Source of the DNA: Rhipidocladum racemiflorum | Taxonomy: Eukaryota; Streptophyta; Magnoliopsida; Poales; Poaceae | Length of the DNA stretch: 64,000 bases | Assembly (NCBI GenBank): GCA_036346355.1 | Contig: CM070576.1 | Coordinates: 17,777,558-17,841,557, forward strand | Direction of reading: 5' to 3' | The notes under the pieces: generated by a model | Database searches by the model: none | Seen by the model: only the letters and a program-made list of their open reading frames with translations | Told to the model about the DNA's origin: nothing | Shown: piece by piece, positions 55,089 to 64,000 of the stretch | How positions within the stretch are numbered: the stretch's first letter is position 1 | Layout of the letters: every line of letters starts with the position of its first letter | Position numbers and translations under genes: made by a program

Positions 55089-56232
55089 GCAAGTTGTGCT
55101 TTGACCATGTTGATCCTATTTCGAAATCTATTTTGATTTAAACTATTGCATGCTAGTTCAATTAGAAAGATACTTTGTTTAAACATGGGGATTAGATAAA
55201 TACCAATTTGCTATATGACACCTTGATTACTTAAGTATGTGCCATGACCCTTTGTCACCCTAGTTGTGGTTTACTAGTTGGACATTATTAAATTGCCAAC
55301 ATGGGTTTAGACCGTTGTAGTATACTGCTTAGACCTCACGTGCTCATGACATGATTTTGGACAATCAAATGTTAATATTGACTTAATGATATATTGAACC
55401 TGTTTTGGAAAGGTATCATGTGATGTTGATGGCACGTGGTGCATGGTAATCAAGCGGGGTTTGATAAACGATTTCGGCCGGGCATGTGGCAAGAGTAATC
55501 AGTGGGCCATTGTGGCATTGGGGATGTTGATTTGGTTCTTCGGGTAGTCTTGCCCTGGTCACTCTAAGGACTTAACCTTGCAAGCCTTTGAACTGGGTCA
55601 TACTTGCAACCACATGGCTGGAATGGGACGGCCCTAGTTGACTAAGTCGCTAAGGACTCACTTGTGGAGCCTCAGGGTGTCAATTACACCGTTTGTGTGA
55701 TTATGCGGGAGCGTATCGTGGGCGTGGCCGATACCCATCTAACGGTGTGTTGGTCCCATACTTCGCCTTGGCTAAGGGAAGGGATGGTGTAGAGCACGAA
55801 CCGGAGAGGACCACCTGTGTTGTTTGAGGCTTCCGAAAGACTTTGTTACGGGAACTCGCCTTTGTGGTGTTTGACTGTATCTTGTGGGTAAAGTGCATAA
55901 CCTCTGCAGAGTGTAGAATCTATTTAAATAGCCGTGTCCGCGGTATTGGACGTCGCTCGGGAATTACAGTCAAGGGTTAGATTTTCTCAAAAATAACTTT
56001 GGTCTGGAAAGTTGGGTTGGTTTAATAATGAAGTTGATGGAAATGTGGATTAGGATGGGGAAAATGTTTACTAAACTTCTTGAAAAGTTATTTATGCTTT
56101 ACTTATTTCTACTGCTTTCGAATCTACTTTTATTACTTGTCAAAAGCTGTTTACTGCAAATATACCTTGAGCTATTCCTTTGTACCAAGCCATGCATATA
56201 GTATATTAGCTTGCATTCTGTGCATGACTTGC

Positions 56233-56249
56233 TGAGTACCAAGTACTCA
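56233..56249 (+). other. Conserved LTR stem-loop (solo LTR copy)
   Basis: TGAGTAC-caa-GTACTCA, a 7-bp stem within CTTGC...CCCTTG, 23 nt before an acceptor-like ATATCAG (ends 56272). Confidence 0.72.
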
Positions 56250-56272
56250 CCCTTGCCTCAACACAATATCAG

Positions 56273-56331
56273 TTGAAGAGGAGATTGCACCAGCTTTGGA
56301 GGAGGAACTCCAAGAGGACCCGTCTACTTAG
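56273..56331 (+). other. Putative acidic last leader exon of the solo LTR
   Basis: After ATATCAG the frame reads EEEIAPALEEELQEDPST and stops at 56329-56331. The element C LTR has an acidic counterpart at 57714-57787 (minus; AEDGEFYPEEFEEDCQDN, stop) with the same phase. Confidence 0.42.
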
Positions 56332-56622
56332 GGATGCGAGCCCGATCGGTTACTGTGGTATCTTGGATGGCGCCACGGTTATTTGATTTTCCGCTGCTAT
56401 TATTTTTCTCTGAATAAGTTTCGCCTTGCGAGGCATACATTTGTAACTTGACCATAAGGTCGAGTAACTTGATTTAGTTATTTAAATAAAGTACTTTGAT
56501 AATATCGAATGGTATGATTGTGATATTTACCGATGTTAAGACTGTGTGCACTAGCGCGTTCCTGGACTAGTGCTGAATACACAGAGGGTCCGGATTTGCA
56601 AATTCGGGGTCCCGACATGACG

Positions 56623-57260
56623 CTTGGCTGGCGGAGCGTCGATCGGCAAGTCGCGGGTCGGTGGGTCCTCCGGAACCGGGACTAGTGGTGGTGGTGCCAC
56701 GGGCTGTGCCTCCTGCATAGGCGCCGGTGGTGGAAGCGAACGGGCGGCCCTCCTCTCCTCCCGGAGCTGACAGTTCTCCACTCTCACTGCAGTCAACGCC
56801 CGACACAGATCCTGCAACTCATCGGTGATCCGCACATAGGCCTCATCCTGAGCCTGGATGAGGGACCCCATGTGCACCACTGTCGGGTCGGCCTCCTGCT
56901 CCAAACTCCTAAACTGGCTGTGCCACATTCCGGCTGGAAGCGGGGAAACAGGCGGTACGGGGAGTCCTCAAGCCGGTCACGGTAGCTATGCCCCAACAGG
57001 AGGATAGCCTTTCTGGCAGCATCCTGAAGTGCGTACGCTAGAATCGACCTCTCGGCCGTAAAGTAGAACGGTCGGTCCTCCTCGCGGACTCGGCTCCTCG
57101 TGAAGACCAGCAAGCGGACCTGCCACAAGACCTGGCCAAGACCAGAAACCGACTGGTAGCGATACTCAGGACGATGGGGAAACCCCAACTCCTGAAGCAT
57201 CAGCGACAGCTCCTCGCAGAAGCCTCCAGCTTGAGCGGCAAAAGTGGTGACAGCCGGCAT
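56623..57260 (-). pseudogene. Element C orf0, 5' part
   Basis: Starts at the ATG at 57260, immediately after acceptor-like AAATTTGTAG: MPAVTTFAAQAGGF, LGFPHRPEYRYQSVSGLGQV, TAERSILAYALQDAARKAIL. A frame change near 56900 leads to LEQEADPTVVHMGSL, a coiled-coil part (ITDELQDLCRALTAVRVEN) and a Pro-rich tail cut by the solo LTR. An ORF upstream of gag is known in RIRE3/RIRE8 (orf0), of unknown function. Its C-terminal part is at 52931-53115. Confidence 0.65.
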
Positions 57261-57444
57261 CTACAAATTTTGAAATAAGATGGGATTAGTAACCAAATTT
57301 TAAATAAAGGCTAGGATAAGCATAAGACACTAAGATAGGGGAGGTAGAAGCAACGAAACTTAAACTTTTGTAAGTATGTTTTTATAAAAATATAAGTCCT
57401 TAAGGCTTTGCCATTCTAAATAGGTCACGTCCTACGGTCGTCCA

Positions 57445-57457
57445 GGCTCTGATACCA
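57445..57457 (-). promoter_or_regulatory. Primer binding site of element C
   Basis: Minus strand TGGTATCAGAGCC, four bases after the LTR end at 57462. Initiator tRNA-Met type. Confidence 0.88.
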
Positions 57458-57461
57458 CTGT

Positions 57462-60400
57462 TGTGAGACCCCGGATCGGCTATCCGAAATCTCCTGTGTA
57501 ATTCCGTACTAGTCCCAGATCAGTAGCTAGTACACACAGTCAACAGTGATACTTCATTACCGAACAAAACGAAAGTTGTAACATAAATATTAAAGTATGG
57601 GCCACATGGCCGCTTATTACAATGCTCGGTCAAACGACTGGAGACACGGCAGCGGAAAACGAAAGCAAAAACAACGGACACCAAAATGCCACAGGCGACG
57701 ACTAGGAACGCGGCTAGTTATCCTGGCAATCCTCCTCGAACTCCTCGGGGTAGAACTCACCATCTTCAGCTGCGTCTTGAAAATTTTCTGATGATGACAA
57801 GTTGAGGTAGCACGTGAGTACAAAAGTACTCAGCAAGTCGGGGAGAGTATGATTATGTGGGGCTTTCCAAAGGAAGCTTAACAGGGTTCATTTGCATAAA
57901 GCCAAATTTTATTAAACCATACTTAAGTAATAATTTTCACAAAGCATCTTTTTACAATTCTTGTTCACAATTGAATTATTAAATATTGCAGTGAGGTTCT
58001 ATCCACCATCACTAATATAAAGGCTCTAACCGCCAACTTTTCAAAGATCAAGGTAAATCATATGACTCCATCCGTCAAGTATAAACAGGTTCTTTCCACC
58101 TGGTTGGCTCTATCCGCCAATCAACCTCTGAGAGTTCTAACCACTCCCGAATCCCAAAACAAAACACTTTTCAGTTTTTAAAACCAAAATCAAAGTCTAC
58201 CAATATGAAAGCATTCTTCGCTTTGCCCTTGACCGTAGGCACGGCTATTCGAATAGTTTTAACTCTGCAGAGGTGTACAACTTTACCCACAAGACATGAT
58301 CATCTCTTGATGCCTCCGGATTAACACACTTCCTTTGGTGTGCCGGCAGAGAGATCATGACAAGGCCGTTACAATGTATTCACCCAACCTGACCCACACG
58401 TTGAGGTTTCACCGCTGTTAGGGTTCTAGCCACCCAGTACAGAAGCCCCCTCTTGCGCCATGTGAGAAAAACGACATTGCCTCTATCCGGCACTCACATT
58501 CCACCGAGTGGTGAGTCCAAGTTAGGATTCTAAAAATTAGTTGGCCAGGTCGTACCATTATAGACATGTGGTAGTACGGTTATGCTTAGAATGGACAATC
58601 ACAACCGTCGGTCCTTAATTGACTTGGGGCGGTACTTGCACAAGACAACTAGTGCTCCATTCGCACCCACCCGACAATCCAATCCACCCAAATCCAAAAC
58701 ATTTTTCCTTTTCTTTTTATTTTAGAAAACAGTACCAAAATCATAATAATAATTTCCAAATCATACTTGAAATCATTCTTTTTGAGTAATCCCACCCATG
58801 GGTTGTTTTCATCGATAAAGGTCCTAAGCAATTCTACCGTACTATTACACAAAGGGTACCATATAAGCATTAACATAGCATAGCAATTTTCCTAGGGTTA
58901 CAAATAACATGGATGTCGATCACAAAGGAGGAAATTACAATTCGGATTAACCATACCCTTATATTTGACATACGATAAAAACATAGCATGCAAGTTTATA
59001 AAGCATTTAAAACATGTTTATAAATGTAGGACCAATATGCATCACGGAGACTTACCTACAGTCGCGGCGAGATTGTCAAACGAGGAAAGTCCGGCGGCGG
59101 GGTCGGCGGTCGCGTCGGGGTCCTCGGCTACGTGCAAATCGAGGCAATAAATAAATACAAGAAAATAAATAAAATCCAAAAATTACAAAATTAGTACTGG
59201 CAGGTAGATCTTGATTTTAGATAAATTTAGAAATTTGAACGGAGTCAATCGGAGTTCGGACGGAGAAGATATGAGCTTCCGAAGTTTGAAATTTGAAAAT
59301 TTGGAAAACAGGGAATATTCCAAGAATATTCCTTTGTTGACTTTTCTGATTTTTGGGTAGACATGGGGTCTATGGCAAGTGGGGCCCTCATGTCATTGTC
59401 TAGGCCTTCTTCTTGCTTTGGCTCATGCCATGAGAGCCATGGGAGAGCTTGAAGGGGTGGGGTGGGGCCGGCGAGTGGGGCGGCCCGGCGGCGTGGCGGC
59501 GGCCGACAACGGCGGCGGCGGCAGCGACGCGTCTTGAAGCAGCGGGCGGCGGCTGGCGGTGAAAGCTCGGCCGGCCGCTGGCCGGCGAGCCCACAAACAC
59601 GGGCACAAGCTCAAAAGAACAGAGAGCACGCCAACACCGAAAAATTCGATTTTTCGCTCATTTTTGCATGGAATTGAACCAAATAAAAGCATGGATTCAC
59701 TAGATAACATCCTTAGGAACTCATAGGAGGAAGGAATTGGATTCATTCTCACCGGAGGCGACGAATTTGGCGACGAACGGAACTCCGGCCAAACCGACAA
59801 AAACGCGAAATTCGTCTCCAAATCTTGAGGTATCCTAAAATTGATTGAATGGTTAGAAGCTAGACTCCCTCACGGTCACAGAGAATCAAGTAGCATGAAG
59901 ATTGACCCACCGGAGAGAGATCTATGGCAAAGAACACGAAGAACACCGAAAACGGTGACCCGACGTCGGTTTTCTTGATCTCACGGGCGCACGAGTTAGA
60001 GAGGCTAAAGGAGGATCATACCACTGGGACGGGGATTCTTATACGGAGAGAATGGAAGTGGGATCACGCGGAACGGAGTTGAAACGGCCGAGTTATGAGC
60101 ATTTGATTGCATTTCGGTTTTTGTTTAATGCGACGGTTTCCGGCGAGATTAGCGGCTAATGAAGGTGGGGAATGGCAAGAGGACGTCGATACGGATTCAA
60201 CGGAACCGGCCGTGATTGATTTGGAGTTGTGATGGAGGAGATATGGTGATTTGAAGAATGCCCTAGCCATGAATGCTTGCTAGAGCTCTTGCTCTGTTCT
60301 TCATGGACCAAGGTTGAAGATGAAGTACTGTAGTGCCACGTGGCAGCACGCGATTGGCCGAAAATTACGTAAATGTACCGCCCTAGAGAAAAATTAGGAA

Positions 60401-60840
60401 AAATAGTCTAAAAATTCCGGAAAAATTACTAGAGCCATTTTAGAATATTTGGAACCTAATAAAATTGGTTTCGCTGAATTTGGATGAAATTTGTGGAAAT
60501 AAATATTCAGGCGCGAATTGCGGGCATTAAACAAAAGCCGCGTGAGATAAAATAGGAGCGAAGGTCCAAAAATCTGGAGAATGGTTCCTAAAATCATTTA
60601 GGAATATTTGGGACATAATTGAAGTGGTTTTGGGATTTTTGGAGCATTTTTCAACTCGGGTGAAATTTCGGGTATCGGCGGGAATCTGGAAATTCGATTT
60701 TTCGACCGGAAGGGAATTAAATCCCGATTTTGGAGGGGAAAGGATGCCAGGTTAATATAAACACCAATGAAACTCTAATTTTTTAATCTAATTTATTTAA
60801 ATTAGATTTTTCTCCAAAAGACGAAACTGAGGATGTTACA
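57462..60840 (-). repeat. 5' LTR of element C
   Basis: 3379 bp, on the minus strand TGTAACATCCTC...CCGGGGTCTCACA. It carries a TATA-like CGTATAAGAATCC near 60035, putative leader exons (59056-59127 and 57714-57787) and the stem-loop at 57815-57832. A minus-strand ORF at 59423-59821 lies in the GC-rich part and is not a known protein. The partner 3' LTR is deleted. Confidence 0.85.
57815..57832 (-). other. Conserved LTR stem-loop (element C copy)
   Basis: Minus strand TGAGTAC-tttt-GTACTCA, a 7-bp stem, 27 nt before the acceptor-like CATCATCAG. Confidence 0.72.
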
Positions 60841-63539
60841 CTAGAATCACGTCTTCACTTTGCATCACACAAATAGACAATGTCAAACCCTTTCCATAGT
60901 TATGATGGTTACCTTATGGAACTAAGTTGGTTTTATTGCTTAATTGTGTACTTGGTGATATTATTTGATTCGTTTAGCTCATGAAGTGGTTGAATGCTTT
61001 ATTTTGGACTTATTTTGTTGCTATGCGACCTGTTATTGCTGTTTTAGATGTCATTCATTATGCTATATCTTGTGATATCATTGTTGTTGCTCCGAACCAT
61101 GGAGAAACAAATGAGATGTTGCCAAAATTTTCGGTTTTAGCATTTGCGCCCTTGCTGTAAATTATCTTTATTTGTGGTATTTAGATGTTGTTTAGTCTAT
61201 GTTTGGTGACATCCAGGGCATACTAGTCGCCGAGGTGTTACAGTTGGTATCAAAGCGGGCTTTAGATCCGTGGAATGTGAATGTAGCAAATTACTCTATA
61301 GTAAACTAAATGTTGACTTGGAAAAGTAGAAACATGGCATAGGGTCTACTCGTTAAAATTTAGCCTTAAGGTAATAACTTTAAAATCTGAAATAGTTTGG
61401 TTAGCCAATTTAAAACTTGACACACTCTGATGCACAGTAGGAAGGGTATGGGTATCGTTGCTATCCGCTTAAATATTGTATCTAAGCTTTGATGTTGAAT
61501 GCTACATTTGATGAGGTATAATGCTATATTTATGAAAGATTTGATTGAGTTGCTATATTTATGATAAAGTGAGGTTGTGGTGCCGAAGGGTTTCGGTCAC
61601 CTTCTTTTGTTTGTAGTAAAGTTGTGTGGAGTAACGGTGTGGCCGGTGAGAGCCATCAACGAGGGACTATTAACCTCCCGTGGGGAGAGTGCTTATCCTT
61701 TCTGTCGTAGATTGGGTAGTTGGTTGGAGTCAAATGGAAGAGTTGCTGGTGGATCCTTTTGGATTTATTTTACAGTTCTGACGGTCGGTTTGGTTGGTTT
61801 CCTTGGTATCAGTTGGTTTCAGTTGGTCGGAATCAAAGGAAAAGTGTTTGGTATTGAGTTTTCGCTGATTTGTTCTTTCGGCGGTTGTTTGGTTTTGTTT
61901 TCTTTGGTTGAAGACAAAGAAGAAGAGGCTAGTGTTGCGCCTCTTTTGGCCGCCTTTCCAGCTTTGATGCCTTGTTTGTTGGATGCTTTACGGGGAAAAA
62001 CATTCAACTTAGTCCTGTGTTTGTCTTTCTCCGAGGTTAAAAGAGTTATTGCGGTGTTATGCCAGACCTGGTTGTCAGGGCTGAAGTTCTGTGACTTTGT
62101 AAGAGTAAGTGGTGTTTGAGTTCATCGTTTTACTGATTTGGGAGATCATCTTTGAAAACCCTTTTTGTTTCGTGGTAGTTTGGAGTTTTGTGTTAAGGCT
62201 TTATTCGAAAAGGATTTGATTGATCGCTTGTTTTTCCCTCTTGCATCCATCTTCCTTCGTGGAAGTTGTTGATCTCAAGAATTGTGGAGTAGTTGCGTGT
62301 TGGTATTTGGAAATTTAAGAGTTGACCTCTCTCTTGCAGTTTTTAATTTTGTTTTCTGGAAACAATGCTGTTTTTCTTGTTGATTGTTTAAGCTTAGGAG
62401 TTGTAGCTTACTGGAATGTTGGGTGCGTGACCCGCGAGGGTGTCCAAGACGTTAAGCCTGTGATGGGTAGTTGGGAAATTGAGATGAAGTAAATTACTGA
62501 TCCAGTTAAAGTGAAGTTGTTGGTTGTTTAAAGACAACCTAATTGATTGTGTTGATAGAGAAAGATTAATCGAGATGATAAGTGATCCAAAGTGAAAGTC
62601 GACTAGTGTTTTATGCAAAGTGTTGTGAGTTATGAGAGTTATTGGAAGTTCGAGATTAGTAAGTATTGATTCTGGTTGAGAAGGTCTAGAATTTTCTGAG
62701 TGACAAATTAATATAGCAAGGTTATGGTGTAAAGCACCAGAGTAGGATGGTGTAAAGACTTGAGGATTGTTGGGTTTTGTTGTTTAGGGGTCGATTAAAC
62801 TGTGAGTCGGTAAAATGACTTAATTGATGTGTAATCAAATAATAGGGATATGGAATGATTGTAGGAAAGGTTGAAATTATTCTTGACAGATGTCTGTCTG
62901 GGATCCGTAGTTAGGAAATATGTCTAGTGGAGATCGTATTGAGTGGTTAGAAATGTTTATTGGTTGATGAACTAGGGATATTAAGTAACTAACTTAAGGG
63001 TTGCGCGAAAGGCATTGGTTGATTATGCCAAATTTAGAGATGAAGAGAAGTGTTTTAAGATTGGGATAGACAGTTGTTTGAATGATGAGTCATATTGGTT
63101 GGTAGACCAAAATAAAAGTTGATATGAGTCTTATGTTGAGATAATTGGAAAGTTAATTGTGCCGAAGTTGTGAGAACGTGGTTCTCCTTGTTGATTGTCA
63201 TAGGATAGACTTGGTTTAGAGTTTAGGATAACATGACCGATGGTGGTTATGTGAATAGTGCCAATCTTTGTTTTTGGCTAAACTGTTTAGCTTACGTGTT
63301 GATTTTGGGGTTTTATACCCAAGAGTATATGAGTGGATCGCGCCCTTTCGCGTGCAACCTGAATTATCTTTGTAATCGGTATTTAAAGGTAGCAATTATT
63401 CATAACGGGTTGTGTGGGAAGCTCTTGAGTTGAAAATACTTGTAACTCTACCTTGACTAGAGTTTGGTTTAACTGAAGAAGTGTGTGGTGTTTGCGAGTG
63501 TTTCAAAATGTGAAACTTATGATTGTTCATAAATGCTCT
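60841..63539 (+). mobile_element. Family A element A5, partial
   Basis: The last 402 bp of a family A LTR (60841-61242, ending GAGGTGTTACA), primer site TGGTATCAAAGCGGGC (61245-61260) and about 2.3 kb of non-coding internal region with the GAAGACAAAGAAGAAGAGG block at 61909. The LTR is cut on the left by element C and the internal region on the right by the 63540 LTR. More diverged than A2, so probably older. No gag or pol. Confidence 0.8.
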
Positions 63540-64000
63540 TGTAGGATCGAAAGACACGAATATAGCAATCAGAGGGGGGTGAATGATTGTGCGGAAGCTA
63601 AAATCAAATTCTTGATCTACTAAAAGTTCACCCCAAAACAGAACCAAATAATTGCCTCGTATTCGACAAAAATAGAATGACAAAAGTTCGGTAAAACACG
63701 AATTCCCGGAGATCCAACCGTCGGAACGATCTGAAATTTGGACACAAGAAACTAGAGTCCAATATGAATCAAACCCAAAAAGAATCAGCTCGATCGAACT
63801 TACGGATCAAAAGTTATGAACCTCGCAAGCTTGCTGTGATAGAAGATGACGAGAATAGATCTAACTAGAATTGTAGCTCGCCGAAAGATTTGAAGAACTT
63901 GATCTTTATTTCTCCTTTCTTTTGTCTAAAGTACTCCAAACAAAAGAGTACAACCCTAAAGCTTGCTCAAAGCTTGATGCCCTTCAACAGGAGATAACCC
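63540..64000 (-). mobile_element. Copia-type LTR, minus strand, cut by the window end
   Basis: Reverse copy of the 3' part of 2391-3578: on the minus strand it ends CGATCCTACA at 63540. It is inserted in A5 at a site whose empty form is preserved in element B (47127-47153). GCTCT (63535-63539) should be its target duplication. Whether it is solo or part of a full element cannot be seen. Confidence 0.7.

Larger units (their letters stand above)
53121..56617 (+). mobile_element. Solo LTR of a RIRE3-like element inside orf0
   Basis: 3497 bp, TGTAACACCCC...GGGGTCCCGACA, flanked by the perfect 5-bp repeat TGACG (53116-53120 and 56618-56622). No primer site or internal DNA is attached, so it is a solo LTR left by LTR-LTR recombination. 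It shares blocks with the element C LTR (for example CCAAATTTATAAAATTGAGATCTACCT-like and the region around 56230) but is a different subfamily. TATA box at 53735, four palindromes, and putative leader exons 55008-55088 and 56273-56331. Confidence 0.9.
51120..60840 (-). mobile_element. RIRE3/RIRE8-like chromovirus, element C (3'-truncated)
   Basis: Minus-strand element: 5' LTR 57462-60840, primer site 57445-57457, orf0, intron-like spacer, gag, zinc knuckle and protease, then truncation at 51120. RT onward and the 3' LTR are missing. A solo LTR splits orf0. Very long LTRs and an ORF before gag are known from rice RIRE3 and RIRE8. It lies within the LTR exon of A5 on its right side. Confidence 0.82.

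Noticed and set aside
59423..59821. 132-codon minus-strand ORF in the element C LTR as a gene
   Set aside because: It has Met codons and a mixed composition but no known domain and lies in the GC-rich leader zone of the LTR; too weak to call as a protein gene.

Overview
This 64 kb window is plant intergenic DNA made almost entirely of nested LTR retrotransposons plus the decayed 3' end of a CACTA DNA transposon. I found no convincing host gene, rRNA, tRNA or CRISPR array. The organism is a flowering plant. A monocot, probably a grass, is the best inference, because the window carries a Tat-lineage Ty3/gypsy element with an antisense extra ORF, long-LTR Tekay-type chromoviruses, and a RIRE3/RIRE8-like element (families described from rice) with an ORF upstream of gag.

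Layout. 1-2340: C-terminal remnant of a CACTA TNP2-type transposase (DUF4218 and DUF4216 regions) and its hairpin-rich subterminal repeats. 2391-3578: solo LTR, probably Ty1/copia. 3728-19377: element A1 of an abundant long-LTR family ('family A', Tekay-like), split by a complete minus-strand Tat element (6327-17791, target duplication AGAGT). 19378-45231: plus-strand non-autonomous element A2 with a truncated 5' LTR; its 3' LTR is split by minus-strand element A3 (24767-43300, target duplication CCCCA). A3 is in turn split by plus-strand element A4 (29867-40301), the only family A copy with pol, arranged LTR-internal-LTR-internal. 45232-51119: minus-strand non-autonomous element B. 51120-60840: minus-strand RIRE3-like element C with orf0, gag and protease; its orf0 is split by a solo LTR of a related family in plus orientation (53121-56617, target duplication TGACG). 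60841-63539: plus-strand family A element A5, with its LTR cut by C. 63540-64000: a second, minus-strand copy of the copia-type LTR.

How the parts relate. Most family A copies (A1, A2, A3, B, A5) share LTRs, tRNA-Met-type primer sites and, where preserved, polypurine tracts with A4 but lack pol, so they look like non-autonomous partners of an A4-like helper. The Tat element codes gag-pol on the minus strand; between pol and its 3' LTR it carries a separate plus-strand gene with four spliceosomal introns whose phases still match although the gene now has stops.

The most unusual signal is inside the LTRs. Family A, the solo LTR and the element C LTR all carry the same stem-loop (core TGAGT...ACTCA, with paired changes in the stem) about 20-30 nt upstream of a conserved splice-acceptor-like site. 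Upstream lies a short putative exon ending in a GC or GT donor with preserved phase. In family A the predicted intron holds a run of five further hairpins, and the putative first exons are almost free of ATG. I read this as a structured, spliced LTR leader, possibly a split mini-ORF. It is an inference from reading by eye and needs RNA evidence.
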